Source: Amaranthus tricolor (Eukaryota; Streptophyta; Magnoliopsida; Caryophyllales; Amaranthaceae). Taken from it: a DNA stretch of 64,000 nt. The notes below the pieces were generated by a model. The model ran no database searches. It saw only the letters and a program-made list of their open reading frames with translations, and was not told the origin of the DNA. The stretch's first letter is position 1. Every line of letters starts with the position of its first letter. The position numbers and the translations under genes are program-made. Shown piece by piece: positions 11,612-23,700 of this stretch. The stretch spans positions 38,096,375 to 38,160,374 of the forward strand of contig NC_080048.1 of NCBI RefSeq assembly GCF_026212465.1. The letters run 5' to 3'.

Positions 11612-14600
11612 ATGTTGTTTCGAGCACTATCTAGATCAAAACCTCCATTTTTGATTCCTCTATTTCTTCAAAACTTACCCATTAATCATCCTTTAGCTTC
11701 ATTCTTTATAAACCCCAACTCTAGAACATCAACAGAGGTATCTTTCTCTGCATCTGGGGTATTTTTTTCCAATTCTACAAATGGGTTTTCATTAATTTTT
11801 GGAAGAAATTACCATGATGGACGACCAAGAGGACCCCTTTGGAGGGGAAAGAAATTGATTGGAAAAGAAGCACTTTTTGTAATTTTGGGTTTGAAGAGAT
11901 TTAAAGATGATGAAGAAAAGCTTGATAAATTTATCAAACTTCATGTTTTGAGACTGTTGAAGATGGATATGATTGCTGTTCTTGTTGAACTTCAGCGTCA
12001 AGAGGAGGTTTCTTTAGCCCTTAAGGTTTTTCTCTTCACTTATAATTTTGAATTTATTGTTTTTGTTTAATTTTTTTTTTTATTTTATAGTTTAATATCT
12101 TATGATTCTCAAGTTTATGTTAATTTAATCATTAATTCTTATGCTACTGTTTAGGTTGGGAATATAGCTAACCATAGTGCTAAATATTGTTTACATCACT
12201 TTATTGTGATTATATTGTAAAGGTTTTTGAGCTTAACAAAATTGAAAATATAGGCCAAAACAGCTGTGAAAGTCGTTTTGTGACCGTTATTGTAACCGAA
12301 GGCAAGAGGAGGGGAAATACTCCTTTGTGTAGTCGGTGAGAATCAAAGGTGTAAGCGTTCAACCACTAGGTCAATCCATATTTATCGAGTATTAATACTT
12401 GTAAAGAGTGTACGTAATACTTGGTTGCCTTCTTGTTTTAGGGTTTTGGCATTTTAGTATATTGCACAACTACATTCTCATTTAGATGAGCCAAAGCTAT
12501 ATAGTTCTTTAGTTTTGGATTACAATGGATTATCATAGTAAAATGACTCATTAAATCATATGCATTTCTTGTTTACGTGAGGTTGCGTATCAGCGTATGG
12601 TGTTTGCTACCAAGGATTATAGTGCAATGACTCGTTAAATCATTAAATCACTAACAAGGTCAAGGTTGAGTACACTAGACCTCCTAAATTGCTTCTTAGG
12701 TGGGAGCTATTCAATGGCATTGAGGTAATTGAATGTTGTTGTACACAACTACATTCTCATTCGGAAATTGCATGACTTCTATTTCATCTTGAATACTCTA
12801 TTTTTGAATATTTTGGTCATTGGTGAATATGTATGGATCACTCAAAATTTTCTATGTTTATTTGGTGCCAATTACTATAGTTGTAGTTACTTTACTTTAG
12901 AGTAATATCAAAGGTAAAGAGAGAAAAGACAATGTATTAAAACAATACTTTGGAGTTTTTGGCAATTTATTTGTGGTGTGGCGACTTGTTTGACTAGATA
13001 GTAGCGTTGGTTTTTGTTAGCTGTTAAGCCAGCTATTTAAGTCAGCTGTGTAACCATTTGTTATGGAGATATTTGGAGAAGATTAATTGTATTTTGTATA
13101 TTGTTATGTTTATTTGATAAAAATGGATCTAAAGCCAAATCAATAATAAAGCTACTTAAAGTAGATTTCACAATAGGATTTTGGTTTTGGTTTAAAAGCT
13201 AGCTATGAAGTTTTCTTAGAATTCATTTGATAAACACGTTTTTGGTTGTTTGGCCGAACAAAAAGTCAACCTATAAGCCATTTACCTAATAAATCCTTTA
13301 TCCTTTCAATCAGGTGTCTCAACATAACACAACCAAGTACCTACTTATATACTAAAGTTTCTTTCTGATCCTAATTTAGGCAGGACACTAAAGTTTCCGT
13401 AATAAACTAACTTTCCAAATCCACTAGGGCAAAGAATACTAACAACAACACGACAATGCCAAAGCCTTACATCCAACAGTTTGGGGTTGACTACATGAAC
13501 CATAACAAGTCAACGTGGAAAATCGTCACTAAGATTTACTTCATTCAATCCTATCTAATTCAATTCTGCTACTAAGATTCTCAATTCTAATGATCATCTA
13601 CTTATATCATCCTCCATCTTTTATTTTTATCTATTGTATGGTCATACATTGCCGCCCTTGACTTTTATTCTACGTTTCCTTACTGAAAGTTTCAATGTCT
13701 GATCCCATCATACCCATGATCCGTTTAACCTCACAAATGATTCTGCTTTGAATGGTTTTATCAGTACATCAACAACCTGTTCATGTGATTTACAGTACAA
13801 AATCTCAATCTCTTTCTCATCCACCAACTCACGGGTGTAATGGAACTTCACATGTATATGCTTCTTTGGAAATGAAACACTGAACTCTTTGACATGGCCA
13901 TTGTTAGAATCCGCAGCTAAATGAAGACAGATTATTAGAATTTGTTGTTCATTAGAGATAGATTATTAGAGTCCATGGCTAAATCCAAAGCTCAACAAGC
14001 AAGATTTGTCGTGGGTAACTTGTGTGTACCTACACTATCTAGAATTAGTTAGCTATGTTTAGTCCTATTCTTGTTGAGATAATTTTGAGTTAGTTTACAA
14101 CTTTAACTAGTATTAGAATAAGGAACAGTTTTTTCTTGGTTAACTTTCCTTTTTTAACACAAGCAATTCTGTAACTTGTAACCTGTGCCTTTTGTTTTTC
14201 CCCTTCGTTTCTATCGTCCACCTTTACTAATTATTTTCCTCTTTATGATGTTTAATGAGTGTGATGTTACCAAGAAATTGCGCGTTATTGAAGAAATATA
14301 CACTCTCCATTTTTGATTAGTCAAGCATCATTCAGCTTTCAAATATTGGCTTGAACTCAATAAGTGTCAACTTCCCGGAACCTGGCTCAGCGAATCCTGT
14401 GTTCGTTTAGGCTTTGATAACTGCATTGTAATCTGTTTGTTTGGATCCCTCTTTTACTACATACATAGAGCAAACAGGAAACTGGAAAGGTGTCTTTATC
14501 ATGCTGCTTCTATTGTCTTCTTTGTATCAGTATGTTAGTAAAAACCATTTTTACTATCTTAAGGTAAAATAACCATCTTGAGTAAAAGTCAAAACTTTTT

Positions 14601-15669
14601 GTGTTGGCTATAGTCTTAGGGGTGTTTGGCAAACGGTTGATATCTGGTAGCTGGTAGCTGATTGGAGTTACTCATTTGACTATTTGATTTTATCAACTAG
14701 TTTGAGGAACTGATTTTGAACCGCTGCTAACAGCGAGAGCGACTTGTTCAAAAACATGGAATAAGTTGTTTCAACCAACTATTTATCAAACACTAGGATT
14801 TAATGGGTTAACCGCCCAACTCTCAATTTGTGCCAAAATAAGCTGAAGTTTCCCAATAACCTATTTTACCAAACACCCATAAGTTTTGTGCTTTTACTCG
14901 ACACTTGGATATGCTTGTTATAATTATAAGGGACTTACCCCCCTTTCCCCTTCCACATTTTGGCAACTTTGTTTCTGATTTTCTAAAAGACTTAAAGTAG
15001 AGTCATTGAAATCTTCTAGATGCTGGCAGTTTTACACTCAAATTTTTAGCGTTGTGAAATTTGATCTAATCATAGAATGTTATCAGATTTAGGATGTAAA
15101 ATGTGGAGGGAATATTTTTTTTAATCCATAGAGCAAGATGACGATTATCTTGGTAAAAGTCTGTTTTCATGGGAAAAAAGTGTTAAATAACTGTTTATTT
15201 GTTCGATTTTGTTAACAAAGAATTATAAAGAATTTCTGTCAGATATAGAGCCATCTTAACTATAATCTATTTGCATCAGATCTTCAGAATAATCCAGAAG
15301 CAAGACTGGTACAATCCCGATGCATATCTGTATAAAGACTTGATTATTGCGATGTCGAGATGTAAAAGAATGGATGATGTGATGCAACTTTGGTCTGACA
15401 TGAAAAAAGAGGAGTTGTTTCCCGATTCCCAAACATATAGTGAAGTCATCCGAGGTTTCTTAAGGGACGGTTCTCCTGCAGATGCGATGAATATCTATGA
15501 AGACATGTTGAAGTCTCCAGATCTTCCTGAGGAACTTCCGTTTAGGATCTTATTGAAGGGTCTTCTTCCTCACCCCCTTCTAAGAAACAAAGTTAAGAAG
15601 GACTTCGAGGAACTCTTTCCCGAGCGTTCTGTATATGATCCGCCGCAGGAGATATTTGGCATGCGCTGA
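11612..15669 (+). CDS. THA8-like pentatricopeptide repeat protein, organellar
   Basis: Small PPR protein of 267 residues in two exons, 11612-12025 and 15280-15669, joined in phase 0 (ALK/IFRII). Residues 1-60 are Ser/Asn/Arg-rich without acidic residues, as in a mitochondrial or plastid presequence. The central part carries RGPLWRGKKLIGKEALFVILGLKRFK, and residues from about 150 form PPR-like helical hairpins (YKDLIIAMSRCKRMDDVMQL; YSEVIRGFLRDGSPADAMNI). The conserved tail is PEELPFRILLKGLLPHPLLRNKV. This matches my recollection of the Arabidopsis At1g62350/THA8-like group, short PPR proteins linked to organellar group II intron splicing; the function here is inferred from family. The 3254-bp intron holds transposon remnants at 13440-13910 and 14620-14878. 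The start is the first ATG, followed by a plausible targeting sequence. Confidence 0.85.
13440..13515 (-). mobile_element. 3' tail remnant of an RTE-type LINE
   Basis: Read on the minus strand, this stretch contains a GTAGTCAACCCCAAACTGTTGG-like block (18-20 bases recognisable) followed by AAGGCTTTGGCATTGTCGTG and a GTT-rich tail. That is the common 3' end of plant RTE LINEs and their SINE partners. The similar end at about 41835-41890 supports the assignment. It lies in the PPR gene intron. Confidence 0.5.
13690..13910 (-). mobile_element. Ty1/copia RNase H fragment
   Basis: Minus-strand translation gives residues resembling the C terminus of a copia polyprotein: KKHIHVKFHYTRELVDEKEI, then EILYCKSHEQVVDVLIKPF. 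The family has KHI..KYHFIRE...GEIEL.Y.....Q.ADI.TKPL at this place. Only the last part of RNase H remains, without LTRs, so this is a dead fragment inside the PPR gene intron. Confidence 0.65.
14620..14878. mobile_element. hAT-like MITE
   Basis: A 259-bp non-coding element with inverted ends GGGTGTTTGG (left) and CCAAACACCC (right), extended imperfectly by CTTAG/ATAAG. It is AT-rich inside and includes GCTGCTAACAGCGAGAGCGACTTG, loosely like the palindrome cores of the fold-back elements near 51 and 53 kb. No 8-bp target duplication was verified. It lies in the PPR gene intron. Confidence 0.5.
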
Positions 15670-15951
15670 GGCTTATAGATTGCATCCTTACATTTCTGTA
15701 AGATCGCGAGCCCTTTCGTTTGATCACCTGCATTAGAGAGCTTTATATCGTTAGTATTTTGAATGCAAAATGTGTGATCTTTGTTCTGATTGGTGAAACA
15801 TACTAATGGAATGTACTCGATACTATGTTTTTTCGATGAACGAATGTAAACATAAAAATTGGTGGAAGGGTATCATGTCATGTCATGTTTGTTATTGTAT
15901 ACAGAAAAAGGGTTCGATGCGTTGTCTGAAAAAAGCTTCCCCTTCATGGTG

Positions 15952-16271
15952 ATGAGTTTCTACGATCTTGGGTTGCTGATCAATGGAGGAAAGCGTAGTT
16001 GGGCAGGACGATATTCGAGCAGAAGCAACATCGACTGTTCATTTTAAAACTAAATGACTTGTGTTTTTGTGTTGAAACAGTTCTAATGTTGTTTCTGAAT
16101 TACTTTATATTATGAGTTTCTACGATCTTGGGTTGCTGATCAATGGAGGAAAGCGTAGTTGGGCAGGATGATATTCAAGCAGAAGCAACATCGACTGTTC
16201 ATTTTAAAACTAAATGACTTGTGTTTTTGTGTTGCAACAGTTCTAATATTGTTTCTGAATTACTTTATATT
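15952..16271 (+). repeat. Tandem duplication of a 160-bp unit downstream of the PPR gene
   Basis: Two head-to-tail copies, 15952-16111 and 16112-16271, start at ATGAGTTTCTACGATCTTGG and differ at a handful of positions (for example GACGATATTCG versus GATGATATTCA). They begin about 280 bp after the stop codon, probably in or just past the 3' UTR. Confidence 0.9.
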
Positions 16272-17708
16272 AAACTAATTTAGGTTTTTATGAGAAGTGA
16301 ATAACTATAAATAAATTCATAATATTAATTGATCAATGTACTTTTTCCAAATTATTATGTTATAATCCAATCATTATTAAGTTTGTATCACTTTTCTAAA
16401 AAAAATACTCCAATATAAGTTGTAATTCCCACCTAACATATTGACAAACAAATTTTGATTTAAATATTTACAAACTCAACCCTAGACTTATGTGGGCATT
16501 ATTGTGAAAATAAAAATTTATGAGATGAATAGTGTAGATTTTGAGCTATAAAGCACTTTTTTTTAGCGTATTTTGTAAAATTTAAATATTTTTGACTTTC
16601 TTATAATCTAAAATCTTTCATACAAGTCTATGCATCAAATGTGTAGTGTCTTGTGGCTTCATACCCTTTGTTGTGGCTAGGTATGGCCACCGAGCTGGGG
16701 CGACACAAGCATGGACATATGTTACATGATTTTTTTTTTGAAATTGGCGCAATATCTATAAGTATGATTCATCGAGATGAGCTGTTAAACAAACTTTTTA
16801 CGACTACTTAAGAGGAGAAAAATAACTTGTGGTTTGCTACACCACCCAACACGGGCTGCACAACCCACGTTCATGTGCCATGTAATGCTGACACGCACGA
16901 GACAATTGATGACCAACTTGGGCATGACCCACTGGGAACGGGCTCGCCTTGGCATCAAATATGACGTTGCATCCCCACACCATTTCCATGTCCACTTGTG
17001 AACTTGTGGCCTCATGGTTTCTTGCCCTTTTTTATTTTTATTTTTATTTTTTTGATTACAAGGTATAGTGAGAAAAGAAATGGTTAAGAGAAGGGTCAGC
17101 GAGAATCAAGCTTAACGCGTTATCTGAAATAAATAATACATGCTCCAATTAAGATACAACCTGATATTCATAGTTTCTTGCCATAACTTGCAAGTAACTT
17201 ATTATTTCTAATCAATTTAAAATTTATTTGCACTCTAACTAAAAATTAACTAGTCATAATCTAGTAATTTAATTCATAAAATCCTAACATTAAACATGAC
17301 TCAAAATCTCAAAACCTAATTAAAAAAAAAGCCTAGGTCAAATTCGATAGTAACTAAAGCTAGCTTAAAAGCGGGTCCAGTCCGAAAAAAGGATCTATGT
17401 CATTTATGCTTATTTTGAACGGCTAGTGTCTTGAGAGACGTATCTCAAGTCCAGTCCATTAAAAATTAATGTCTGCTTATTATATTCTTAATGCCTACTT
17501 ACATAATCTTTAATGCTTAGTTACTATATTCTTAATACCTACTTTTAATATTTTAAATGACTACTTACGTCATTCTAATTACCTAGTTATAATATTTTTA
17601 AAAATATATAATAAGCCTTACGTTGTGTCACACCAGAATTTGTGTATTCTGAATAACATTTCTCGAAACAAAGGAAAAAACAGTTGCTCAAACAAACCAA
17701 TTTCTTCC
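16272..17708. other. Intergenic region before the SWI2 gene
   Basis: AT-rich, no gene recognised. About 16800-17000 is GC-richer with an unassigned open frame on the minus strand. About 17415-17600 holds repeated CTACTTA/TTAATG units beginning AGAGACGTATCTCAAG; the same sequence type recurs at 28265-28500, marking a dispersed repeat. The 17625-17708 stretch is probably 5' UTR of the next gene. Confidence 0.5.
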
Positions 17709-20700
17709 ATGTCGTTGAAGGATTCTCTAAAACCCTGCTCCAACATTTCAATTCCATCTTGTTCTACTCAATCCCAATCTTCAATTTCTATTTTGAATTC
17801 AAATCTTCCTCAACCGCCTCGCAGAATTCCTCCTAAAACCTCCATTTCTCAGCAACTTCTTCGCTTGGATTTGCCCTTTTCTCCTCCCGTAAAGTTGAGC
17901 TCTAATCAGGAACTACCCGTTTCAAATTCAATCCGTGTTGTTGAAAGCAAACACGAAGACAAACCATTATTCAAAGGGGAAAAACCAATTTCTGAAGGTG
18001 ATGACGATGATGATGATGATAATGAGGAAGAGGGTTATCGATTACAAGGGTTTGGGAGACCCAGATTGGAAGGTTTTCAACTCGGAGAAACGGGACCTTA
18101 TGAGCCGTTGATTTTGTCTTCTGATGATGAAGTTCCGTTGATTCAGGTGACTAATAGTTTACTCATTTTGAATTTTGATTTTTTAGATACTAGGGTTTCT
18201 TGTACGAGTGTGTATAGATGACAACTTTTTTTGTGTGGTTTTAGTGGATTCATGAATGTAAATTTCGGTGGCAACATTAGTTATGTTCAATTTTTGGTCA
18301 AATTTATCTGAAGAGTGACCGGAATAGACTCAAAATAGACCCGAGCATGTAAACGAAACCATTTTGACATACCTACTTGGCTGCTTATGCAAACTATACA
18401 CAAAAATAACCCGACCGAGAATACTTGAACTAAATTCTGACTGATGACCCGAAACTGCATTTGAATTCTTGTGTTTGGCATGATTGATTTTGTTGGATTT
18501 TTTCTTGCTTATTCACATTTGCAATTTCTAAAAAGGTCCATATGTGTTAACTTAAATCCCTTTTGATTGGATTTATGTGGATAAAGTGGATGAGTTCCTC
18601 TGATTTTTCATTGCAGTACATTTAGTTATGCTGAAAACACAACCACCGTGTAATGTTGTTTGTGTTGACCCGTTCAGTTTTTGTTGTAGTCTGATTGCAA
18701 TTCTAAGAGGAACGATGCGGATGAAATGCATATTGTGTTGTTTTTTTAGTTCAGTTCAAAAAAGGGGCAGTGCAATATGCATCTCATTGACTTCCTTTCC
18801 TAAGAATTACAAGAATTAGATTGGACCATAGGAGAATATAGCTTGACTTTATCAAATGCTACCTCCGGTTTTTGATAGCAGCTACCCTTGCATAGTAGCT
18901 ACTTTTTGTCTTTTATGTATGGAAAATATAATCAAATGAGATCTTATTTGCTTTGTCTCAATAATACATATTTTCATAACATCAACTTATAATTTTCAGT
19001 TAAGCACTTCTAAAGATATTTATGACCCATTTGGTTTGGTTGTCATAATTTAAATGGTGTAATGGTAATGAAAAAGTAGTGCGATTTTGGTAGGATAATA
19101 TTTTGAAAAAGTTAAATTGTTATGTTTGTTCTACTATAATCATCTCATTTCCTTCATAATATTCATTCCGATTCATTATCGTTTTGGAGATGTGGTATTA
19201 GGTGATGATGGAAAATTTTGAACGGAAATCACAATGGGAATGACAAGATACATTTCATGAAATTTTACGCCGCAAATCGTTCCCTTTTCATCGTATAGTA
19301 CCAACAACTAAAAGTTAGGAACAGACCCTTAGTACGTTTGTATCTTGCATTGAAGATTGTATTATTGTTTAAGATACCTTCAAATGCTACCTTTTAATAT
19401 GTGGCAGCTATCAGATTTTTTTTATTTTTTTTATTTTATTTATTTATTTATTTATTTTTTTTTCGGAGAAGGTTGTTTTCTTACTTCTTTGTTTAAAATA
19501 TGAAATGAAAATTATGAAATATCTCATGCTTGTTTGTTCTGAATTTTCCTAATCATACATCTTGACATATTATTGGTCAAAACTTGTCAAAGAATGGTTT
19601 TGGAATGTTCTAGGCAGTGATTTTGGTTAAAGTTATACTACATCCATTTGAATTAGTAGCAAAAACAAATAGAGTGTTGAAGAAAAAAGTGGATATTTGG
19701 TATTAAATTAAGAGAGATAACTGTGTGGATGAAATTAAACGAGAGTTAAAATGCAAGGATAATTGATGCATATCCTAGACCCTTGTTTGTACTTAATTAC
19801 TTCTCATACATTATAACTGCTAGCACTTTTCTTGAAAAATTCTCACATGAAACCTGTTTGCTTGATTTTTAATCCCTATCTAGCCCTAAACTTCTAATCT
19901 TTTCAAGTCCCATCTAGTGAAGCTTAACAAACTTGGATTGGATGACTATCCATTGAAGGCCTAATCTGTCATAGTTATTAGTAACAAATAATATTCTTTA
20001 GAGTTGTTGATTTAGTTTAGTGGCAAGTTCATAAATTTTTTGACTACATCATTTTCCATATATGATTTTGTTACTGGTTTTAGGCCTGTTGCTTTGAAGT
20101 TGACCGGAGATAAAACACTACTCAAAAATGCTTGTCTCCATCTTTTTCGTCCTCGTTATGACAAAGTTAGCGTTGTTGATTTAGTTTAGTGGCAAGTTCA
20201 TAAATTTTTTGACTACATCATTTTCCATATATGATTTTGTTACTGGTTTTAGGCCTGTTGCTTTGAAGTTGACCGGAGAATAAACACTACTCAAAAATGC
20301 TTGTCTCCATCTTTTTCGTCCTCGTTATGACAAAGTTATTTTATTATTATGAAGGTGTTTGGACAAATGATGCTACTTAATGTTTCAAAACAATTTCATT
20401 TTCTTCTAAGATTCTCATTTGGTTGAATTTTAAGAGGATATTTGTTCACAGGTTCCTGCATCCATCAATTGTAGGCTACTTGAACACCAAAGGGTGGGAG
20501 TTAAATTTCTATACCAATTGTACAAGGAGAATCTTGGAGGCATTCTTGGAGATGACATGTGAGTGCATATAATTGTTTAAAGTTTATAATGATTGTTGAT
20601 TAGTTAGCAGATAATCAGTTTATGTTTAGAAATATTTTTGATAAGTTATCAGATTATGTTTTGAGGTGATGCAACTATGCCTTTGAGCATAAAAGTCATG

Positions 20701-23700
20701 ATCAGGACATGTGTTGCATTCTTTATAAGGGTGACAAGGGTACAAACCAAGTGAAGTTTGAGGCTTGTGTGCAGACAAAAGGCACTAGCAATACTGAACG
20801 CACACGAATGTCATGTTCACGATTTTTATGTTTTGTAGGGGATTGGGAAAAACCATTCAAACCATTGCCTTCTTGGCTGCTGTCTTTGGAAAGGATGGAG
20901 AGGCTGAGAAGCCGTCAGCTGCAGAGAGAAACCAGAAGGGTCCTGTGCTGATTATTGGTCCAGCATCGGTTATAGAAAATTGGGAGAACGAATTCTCTAA
21001 TTGGGCTAATTTCCGTGTCTCTATTTGCCATGGTCCAAATCGTGACTTAATTGTTGATAAAGCAAAGGCTCAGGAACTTGAGGTGATGATAACAAGTTTT
21101 GATACTTTTAGAATCTATGGAAATACCATCTCGGAGGTTAATTGGGACATTGTAATTGTTGATGAGGCACATCGATTGAAAAATGAGAAGTCAAAATTGT
21201 ATAGTGCATGCCTGAATATTAAAACTAAAAGAAGGTATGGTCTAACTGGGACTGTGATGCAGAATAAAATTATGGAGCTTTTCAATCTGTTTGATTGGGT
21301 TTTACCAGGGTCTTTGGGAACTCGAGAACATTTCCATTATTTTTATGATGAACCTATCAAACTTGGGCAGAGGTCCAGTGCGAATGAGAAGTTTGTTCAA
21401 ATTGCTGATGAGCGTAGACAGCATCTGGTCACACTTCTTAACAGATACTTACTGAGGAGAACAAAGGAGGAGACCATTGGAAATCTTATGCTGGGAAAAG
21501 AAGATAATATTGTGTTTTGTGAAATGAGCGACTTGCAGAAAAGAGCCTACAAAAGGATGTTGGAGCAACCAGAGATCCAATGCCTTATGAACAAGGACCT
21601 TCCTTGCTCATGTGGAAGCCCACTCAGTCAGGGAGAGTGTCATCATAGGACAATGCCTGATGGAATCATATGGAGATATCTTCATAGAGATAGCCCTGAT
21701 GGCTGTAATTGGTGTCCCAATTGCGTCATTCTTCCCTGCATTCTCAAGCTTCAGCAGGTTAATGTCTGATTTTCTGTGTATGTTATAGGGTGCTTGCATA
21801 TTCTTGCTTACTCACGAGACTAACGACATTCAGAAAGGAAAAGAAAAAAAAAGGACAAATCTGACTATGAGGGGGGGGGGGAGGGGGGGGGGGGGGAGTA
21901 TTTAGAAAACTTATTCCTTTTCATGCTTTTTAAGTTATAACTATGATGAGCTAGTTTAAATTGTATTTTAATTGTCTTAATTATGTTTGCATCCTCTCTT
22001 CTTTTGGTGTTTAAACCCAAAAGGTTGGATTTAAAGAAGATCATCTTTATTCATTTCTGTAGACCATACTTTAAAATTAATCACAACAGATCTTTTTATT
22101 GTTCATCATTTGTATTGCATCCTATGTTACCTCTAAACAATCACTCTCCATGTTTACTTGTGGTGGCATGACTTACATGCAGGCAAGTACAAATCTGTGC
22201 TAGAAAATACATGTTGTTTAGGTGTATAGGTCCATTAATTGAAGTTCAAGTCTATCTACTTGGCTGTGTTTGAAGATTTTGCAGATGTAGCTTATGTCCA
22301 ATTGTCCATGTAGAATTTGAAGCCCATTTTAGTAATCTGGATGTTGGAGATTTCACAAAGTTCTTCTCATTATGAATCTTTCTATTTTGGAGCAACTTAA
22401 TGGACAAAATTAACCTCATTTGTCTAACTCTTTTAACTAAAAGGCCATCATAAATTTACATTTTTAACCCTAAAAATTACTTGATTCTTTCATATTAATG
22501 GTACCCTACTCCTCATTAGAACTCTTTTTCCCTTTTACTAAACATTATACTTTTTTTATGATTTCAAACTACATTGATCATTATTTATTTTAATTAATAA
22601 TGACTTTTAATAAAATATTATCATTCATTAGTACTCTTCTTGGTTCCTTCCCGTATTCCAAATGGGAAGAACAAAAAAGATTGGAGGGAGTAATTGGTTT
22701 TGAAATAGTGGCTTATATGAGAGATATTTACCTTATTTTGATTGAACTTGTTGGTCTTAAAGATTTTCTGAGATTTATGTTAGTATGCTTAAGTTGCTAT
22801 GTCTTGTTCCCTCTTGATTGAGTGTCCACTTCTATATTATTACCATCTTTCAGTCCTTCCACAAGGTTGTTGCACCATTGCCATGCATGTTTTTAAGTTG
22901 TTTTTCAAGAGGGGTCCATCTTTCAGACAACAAGTCATGTGTCAGCTTTATCCTTTCATTTCCCCTCAACAATAACCTGTAAGTCTAACCTTGCTTGGGC
23001 ATGCCTCACTCCACCGACTCAGACACACCTACAAAGATCTTTTTTATAAGCTTATCCACTTGTAGAAGCATAACTCTTATATTTCTTTTAGCCAACCTAC
23101 TAATATCGGAGTTTGCAGCATTCTTGTGATTCATTTTCGACTTTCCAGTGGGTCAATTTTCTTTTCTTCAGGGAAGGGTGGAAATCATCTGAGAATTAGT
23201 TGTGAACACAGGAATTATCACTAAATTACTGATAAGTTGGGGGCTCTATGAAGTAGATGATAGCCACAGAAGTTAGTAGATTACGAGCTCACATTACTTC
23301 AAACAATTTAGCACTTCCATTATTTTGTCTCACTCTGATAATGGTCGCAAATTTGAGTTTTCTCTCTATGACATCTAATGTTTTCAAGAGCACGTGTTGC
23401 ATGTGATTGATTCTGAACAGTCTTGTACATTATTCATGTATGACAGATTAGCAATCATCTAGAGCTAATCAAACCACATCCAAAAGATGATGAGGACAAA
23501 CAGAAGAAAGATGCTGATTTGGTCAAAGAAGTTTTTGGTGATGATATTGATTTGGTAGGTGGCACCGATCAAAGTGAAAGTTTTATGGGCCTAAGTGATG
23601 CAAAAGATTGTGGAAAAATGAGAACCCTTGAAAGATTGATGGCATCTTGGATTTCACATGGCGATAAAGTCCTTTTGTTCAGTTATTCTGTCAGGTTGTA

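Noticed and set aside
16785..17015. 76-residue minus-strand frame in GC-richer DNA
   Set aside because: No recognisable domain, and the composition suggests a repeat fragment.
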